NCBI GenBank assembly: GCA_017506865.1
Contig: JAFCMP010000099.1
Location: 1 to 64,000 of the forward strand
DNA: 64,000 nt
From: Tribonema minus
Lineage: Eukaryota; Sar; Xanthophyceae; Tribonematales; Tribonemataceae
Direction of reading: 5' to 3'
Positions 60,701 to 64,000 of the stretch are shown in pieces. The position numbers were made by a program, and so were the translations under genes. The notes under the pieces were generated by a model that was given only the letters and a program-made list of their open reading frames with translations, was not told the origin of the DNA and made no database searches. Numbering within the stretch: the stretch's first letter is position 1; the number at the start of each line of letters is the position of its first letter.

Positions 60701-63070
60701 GGCCGCGCCTGCTGCCGCGCGGCGAGGACCTGCCAAACCCGCCGCAGCGCTGGGAGGCGAAGGTGGACGCAGATGGTACGCTGCATGCTGTAGCAACAGT
60801 TGTCTCACATCAAAAGCTCACGCGCCCCTGTTGTTTGGATGTGTTGCCAACAAGTTGGGGTAGGCAGTGAAGGTGAGTTTGTCGCTTTGAGGTAAGGACC
60901 TGCCGAACCCCCGCCCTAGCGTTGGGAGGCAAAGGTGGCCGCAGACGGTACGCGCTAAATTTTTGAAGTCCGTTGCTCACATGTCCCAACTTTTATGTAT
61001 TCTTGAATGAGTTGGAGTACACTAATTATCGGTGAATTGTCACCTCGCAACGAGGACCTGGCCGAACCCGCTGCAGCACTGGGAGGCAAAGGTGGACGCG
61101 GATGGTACGCAGCAGCTTCCATATCACTTTCTCGGCTCATGCATTCCTTTTCAATGTGTCGTGATCAAGGTGGATTATGAAGTCGAAGTTGAGCTTGTCG
61201 CTTTGAAATGAGGACCTGCCAAACCCACCGCAGTGATGGGAGGCGAATGCAGACGGTGCGTGTTACATCTGCCAAGCACTGTAGCACCAATTGTCTCACA
61301 TTCGTTGCTCACATGTTACAATTTCATGTGTGCTTGTTGAAGCGAGTGTAATGATGAGTGAAGGGTAGTTGTCGCCGCGAAGCAACGATCTGCCCGGTCC
61401 GCCCTCGGGAACAGCCGACGCGGACGGTGTGTGTAGCAGCTGCTGGGCGTCTGCAGCACGAAACAAGGCAACTCTGTGCTTTGGACGAAGTCCTCCTGGA
61501 GGCCCATTTGAGCTGGCCTGGAAGAGCGTAGGCAGCACTTGCTGAAAGCTGAGCTCATAGTTGCGCTGCGACTGGCGAGTACTTGCACCGCATAAGCACA
61601 AGAGCTGCATATCATCTTGCACATCTCACGACGTGTCCGCCCCTCAAGCGGAGGCGAGTAAATAGAGCGCTTTGTCAAGTTTCTATGGGGTGCCCGCGCA
61701 CCACCGGCCGCATCGCGCCAGCGCACGCGGGCGCTGCGTGCGGCTGCCGATGCGCCTCCAACCCACCAGACTTGATTCTGCCGTTCCGGCGGATCGTGCC
61801 AGCTGCGTGCGGTTGCCAAAACGCATCCAATCACCATCCTTAAATCTGGTGTTTGCAAATCGGTCTCCGCCCAGGCTAGCAGCCGCAAGCCCCATGTGCC
61901 ACCTTGGGGCCACGTTGGTCCGCTGATTGCTGCATGTCCGCTTCCGGCTGAGACTGTGCTGCATGTGACCTGCACGCCAGAACCATCGCCTCTTTGCCCC
62001 CTGCTGGTACCTGGTTTTTTGTTCCATTTCGTGCTCAAATTGTTGAAAACTTTGACCAGCCCGCGCACGTGCAGGCGAGACTACCTCAACACGCCTCCAA
62101 CCCACCAGACTTCTTTCTGCTGTTCTGGTGCCGCCCCGCGCACGCATGCGTGCAGGCAAGACGTACTACCTCAACACGGCCACAGGCACCACACCGCGGC
62201 TGTAGAAACGCCTCCAACCAACTGCACTTTATTCTGCTGTTGCAACAGGTGGTGGTTGTGCCAGCTGCGGGCGGCTGGCTGCCGATACGCCTCTGACCAC
62301 CTTCATTCTGCTGCTGTTCTGGCGCCCCCCCCGCACGCAAATGCAGGCAAGACCTACTACCTCAACACGGCGACGGGCGCCACGTCGCGGCTGTCGGAGG
62401 AGCGCGCAGCAGCGCTCATTCAGGGCGCCGCCGCGACGAAGCTGGCGCCGTTCCGCTCGCGCGCGCTGGGGCATGGCGCGCTGTCGCTTGTGGACGTCGC
62501 CGAGGGGCGCAAGTTCCACATGCACGCCGAGGAAAACTACAGGTATGTACACACTTTCTTGAGACAAAACAATGCAATGTAAAGTATGTGGCAGCTGCAG
62601 CACTTCTGCAGGCGTGGTGGGTGCATCTGAAGTACTGGTGGGTGCATCACGCTAACCCTAATGCTACCCCTAACCCTATCGCGTCCGCACCCCTAACGGC
62701 TCAGCTGCGTGCTGAGCCTGGCGATGGCGCTGCACCTGCACCCTAACCTTGATTCTCACCCTCACCTTAACCCTACGTCTAACCCTAACTCTCAGCTGCG
62801 TGCTGAACCTGGCGATGGCGCTGCTCCCTGACAGTAATCTAACCCTACCCTAATGCTTACCCTAACCCTACCCCTACCCCTAACCCTCACTGCCTTTACA
62901 GGCTGCACCCCCAGCGGCTCAGCTGCGTGCTGAACCTGGCGATGGCGCTGCACCTGCACCAGGGGCAGCTCGGCAAGGCGCGGCGCCTGTATGAGAGCGC
63001 GCTCGCAATATCGCCCGACAACTCGCTGGTGCAGCGCGCGTACGCCATTTTCCTGTTGGCCAGTGCGCAG
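45246..63070 (+). CDS. Large IQ-motif, WW and TPR protein, 3' end beyond the window
   Basis: Nineteen exons, phases all consistent, about 800 residues: 45246-45471, 46069-46119, 46585-46706, 48020-48118, 48343-48432, 49828-49925, 50424-50506, 51493-51623, 53524-53705, 54213-54384, 54759-54903, 55524-55652, 57239-57415, 58100-58162, 58725-58788, 59443-59556, 60683-60775, 62347-62542 and 62902-63070. Exons 2-5 form a basic helical IQ-like array (AAAAVALQTLARMVPPRRR; RVASTRLQRWFRHERW) suited to calmodulin. The middle (LRRHLCRALRVDGISGAELL; SVRDFKRRAPPDTL; ELVLRLYDPATSANTRILVP) has no family I recognise. IQ-like YRMWRARARCRALL precedes WW 1 (QWVKGYDTTRGAFFYRHV ... KLWARP) and WW 2 (RWEAKVDADGKTYYLNTA), each split by a phase-1 intron at a Gly. 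Exon 62902-63070 is TPR-like (AMALHLHQGQLGKARRLYE; ALAISPDN). WW domains bind Pro-rich ligands and TPRs are scaffolds, so a calmodulin-regulated scaffold is inferred. First exon not identified; an extra exon near 48560-48800 is possible. Confidence 0.68.
46795..48010 (+). repeat. Echoes in the IQ-array intron (46707-48019)
   Basis: Donor-side copies of the third exon (CTGCAGACGCTCGCGCGC and GCGCGCGCTTCCACC with a GGTGAGTG donor) lie at about 46797-46862. Weaker ones lie at about 46960-46985, 47115-47150 and 47460-47530, each followed by a GCAGGAATYGCAG segment. An acceptor-side copy of the next exon (GCAGGGCGCGCGCAGCACGG) lies at about 47853-47920. Because the copies come from an IQ exon, they can pass for extra IQ motifs. 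Confidence 0.75.
48240..48275 (+). repeat. Donor-side echo carrying a hairpin
   Basis: Repeats the end of exon 48020-48118: GGTACCTGCAAGTCAGGTA at about 48104-48120 and again at 48250-48271. The exon end itself is a small inverted repeat (GGTACCTG / CAGGTA), so donor GGTA could be masked in the RNA. Confidence 0.6.
48432..48516 (+). repeat. Interstitial (TTAGGG)n fused to a splice donor
   Basis: About thirteen GGTTAG units with two GGTTACG variants begin exactly at the donor of exon 48343-48432 (GCG|GTAGGGTTAGGG), so the intron's first bases are telomere-type repeat. Confidence 0.9.
50490..51290 (+). repeat. Donor-side echoes after exon 50424-50506
   Basis: An exact copy of the exon end and donor (TCGACATGGTCCTGCAGGTA) lies at 50571-50590. 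It is followed by four more degenerate units of the intron start (GTATGTAC..., AAGGTAGGTAGGTATCTGGTG) near 50805, 50920, 51070 and 51200, about 110-150 bp apart. Confidence 0.8.
51700..52680 (+). repeat. Five near-identical donor-side echoes, about 215-bp tandem array
   Basis: After exon 51493-51623, the block from GCGTCGACGGC to the donor CCCGCCAACCTCAAGTGAGTG is repeated ending near 51823, 52036, 52250, 52462 and 52675. Units are about 212-215 bp and very similar. Each also carries TTGCCGCAGCTT-type and GGCAATTGCAG acceptors, so each looks like a 55-nt mini-exon with both splice sites. Since 55 is not a multiple of three, inclusion would shift the frame. Confidence 0.92.
54925..55060 (+). 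repeat. Degenerate CCCTAA tract
   Basis: Variants of CCCTAACC (CCCTAGCC, CCCTACTC, ACTCTAACC) fill the start of the intron after exon 54759-54903. An older, mutated counterpart of the clean arrays at 48432 and 57708. Confidence 0.75.
55825..57190 (+). repeat. Echoes on both sides of intron 55653-57238
   Basis: Donor-side copies of exon 55524-55652 (CGCAGCGCGTCGTGCGGCACG ... GAGGTGAGCATTGAAATTG) lie at about 55845-55925, 56040-56070 and 56113-56175. Acceptor-side copies of the next exon (CAGGCRGCTCASTTGAGCAC then TGATGARCCGCC) lie at about 56740-56775, 56812-56875, 56928-56990, 57057-57130 and 57165-57195. C homopolymers follow most of these. Confidence 0.85.
57708..57774 (+). repeat. Interstitial (CCCTAA)n
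   Basis: About nine CCCTAA units in the intron 57416-58099. The tract is bracketed by a repeated TGTGGCTGCACATGGGCC at 57691-57708 and 57782-57799, so it sits inside a short direct duplication. Confidence 0.88.
57940..58370 (+). repeat. Echoes flanking the 63-bp exon 58100-58162
   Basis: An acceptor-side copy (TGTGCAGGGAACGCTGATGC) lies at about 57942-57961. A donor-side copy (CAGCCGCACGCCGTGACGGG then ACAGCTGATGATCACGCTC) lies at about 58327-58367, with its GT donor changed to CT. Confidence 0.75.
60870..61440 (+). repeat. Donor-side echoes of the WW-linker exon
   Basis: Copies of GAGGACCTGCC.AACCC followed by GGGAGGCRAAGGTGG and a GCAGAYGGTACGC donor lie at about 60893-60956, 61049-61112, 61205-61262 and, weakly, 61383-61432. 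The true exon is 60683-60775. Period is about 155 bp. Confidence 0.85.
62055..62215 (+). repeat. Acceptor-side echoes of the second WW exon
   Basis: GTGCAGGCGAGACTACCTC at about 62069-62091 and GTGCAGGCAAGACGTACTAC then CTCAACACGGCCACAGGC at about 62150-62190 copy the true exon start at 62347 (GCAAGACCTACTACCTCAAC). A shared lead-in, CGCCTCCAACC, recurs with them and near 61748. Confidence 0.85.
62640..62890 (+). repeat. Acceptor-side TPR echoes mixed with degenerate CCCTAA
   Basis: CGGCTCAGCTGCGTGCTGAGC then CTGGCGATGGCGCTGC copies the TPR exon at about 62698-62743, and again at about 62791-62826. Blocks of CCCTAACCCTA-type sequence separate the copies. Confidence 0.85.
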
Positions 63071-64000
63071 GTAACTCGGTTGACCTTTCAGTAGTTGAGA
63101 ACTCTCTACAAGTATGCCAACGCAAAAATGAGAGCGCGCTCGCGATATCGCCCGACAACTCGCGCTCGCGATATTGCCCGACAACTCGCTGGTGCAGTGC
63201 GCGTACGCCATCTTCCTGCTGGCCAGTGCGCAGGTATGTTGATTGCACTTCAATTGATCTGAACTTCAACTTCCTCAAGCTGGTCATTTACATAAAAAAG
63301 GGATGAGAGCGCGCTCGAAAAATCGCCCGACAACTCACTGGTGCAGCGCACGAACGCCGTTTTCCTGCTGGCCAGTGCGCAGGTAACTTGGTTCAACTTT
63401 CAGTGTTCAAAAGTGCGATGTTGAAGAACTCCAAAGCAACCACACCCCCTGCAACGCCGCCCAACCACCCGTTGGGTGCACTCGCAACTTTCCTGCAGGT
63501 CACTGCACAGGCGAAATTGGTTCTTCTCAATTTTTTTCTCTTGTGTTTTCACATTCCGTCAAGTATGATGGGTGCTGAGCATGTGTCTCTGTGCTTTTGA
63601 GTTAAAGCAATACGCAAGTGCGTATTGTGACCTAACCCTAACCCTAAAACAAAGTCCTTGGGCGGGGGGAGGTGCCCGTTCCATGTGCAGTCGTACAGGC
63701 TCAATTAGCGTCTGGAAGTGCCGAGTGAGGCTAGGCAGGGGGCACTGCCTGAACCGCACAGAGTTTGTCACGTCGCCCACCGACTCGCGCGTACGCAGGG
63801 TTAGGGCTTGGCGCTGCGGTGCGGGCAAGGGCATGCGCGCATCACATGCTCAATCTTTGCAGTGTACACCACAACACTTCGCAGTATCGCGCTGAGAAGG
63901 ACAAGCGCCATACGCAAAGCATTTCGGGCGCGCCGCCCAGGCACTGGCAAATGGGGGCACTTGATATTACTACTCGCTCATTGCGAGCACAGCTGGGACA
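63071..64000. other. Intron after the TPR exon with donor-side echoes; rest unassigned
   Basis: Copies of the TPR exon end (GCCCGACAACTCGCTGGTGC ... GGCCAGTGCGCAGGTA) lie at about 63125-63235 and 63303-63385. The first contains an internal duplication of GCTCGCGATATYGCCCGAC. A weaker copy (TTTCCTGCAGGTCACTGCAC) lies near 63490. A possible acceptor near 63862 does not give an open frame in the needed phase, so the next true exon was not identified. Confidence 0.6.

Noticed and set aside
1-64000. tRNA, rRNA, reverse transcriptase, transposase and prokaryotic-type signals
   Set aside because: Looked for cloverleaf ends, conserved rRNA cores, YXDD-type motifs and ribosome-binding sites; none was convincing.

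Overview
This is nuclear DNA of an intron-rich, GC-rich single-celled eukaryote, most likely an alga. Exons are short (about 50-540 bp), introns run from about 100 bp to about 2 kb, and splice sites are canonical GT-AG, often behind long C-rich pyrimidine tracts. TTAGGG/CCCTAA repeats sit inside several introns, and one gene encodes a secreted Pro-Thr repeat protein of a kind common in ochrophyte and haptophyte algae. I favour a stramenopile or haptophyte over a green alga, with low confidence. No prokaryotic operon, CRISPR array, rRNA or tRNA gene was seen.

I traced five protein genes by joining exons whose phases agree. (1) The 3' end of RPA49, an RNA polymerase I subunit (+, to 2562). (2) A complete secreted protein with a signal peptide, a Pro-Thr stalk and two Cys-rich C-terminal domains (+, 6169-21458). 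(3) A complete MAEA/GID9/FYV10 gene, the RING-like subunit of the CTLH/GID ubiquitin ligase (-, 31263-23508). (4) A complete 814-residue protein with a possible degenerate cyclic-nucleotide-binding fold (+, 33155-44856). (5) A long gene with IQ, WW and TPR motifs that runs off the right edge (+, 45246-63070 traced). Genes 2 and 3 converge on a 2 kb gap. Genes 3 and 4 diverge from a 1.9 kb gap that holds a TA-flanked terminal-inverted-repeat element. Genes 4 and 5 lie head to tail about 0.4 kb apart.

The main discovery is inside the introns. In all five genes many introns carry tandem, partly decayed copies of the neighbouring exon-intron junction ('exon echoes'). Copies of the upstream exon's 3' end plus its splice donor lie at the intron's 5' side. 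Copies of the splice acceptor plus the downstream exon's start lie at its 3' side. At least twenty of roughly fifty traced introns show this. It makes many false ORFs and false splice sites, and it looks like an ongoing process of intron growth by local tandem duplication.

Other notable items are a foldback element family with 4-bp target duplications, a 2.4 kb island dense in perfect short palindromes, exon-block amplification in the Pro-Thr stalk, and telomere-type repeats starting at splice donors. The genes belong to unrelated processes (rRNA synthesis, secretion, ubiquitin ligation, and possibly signalling or calmodulin binding); I see no shared pathway.
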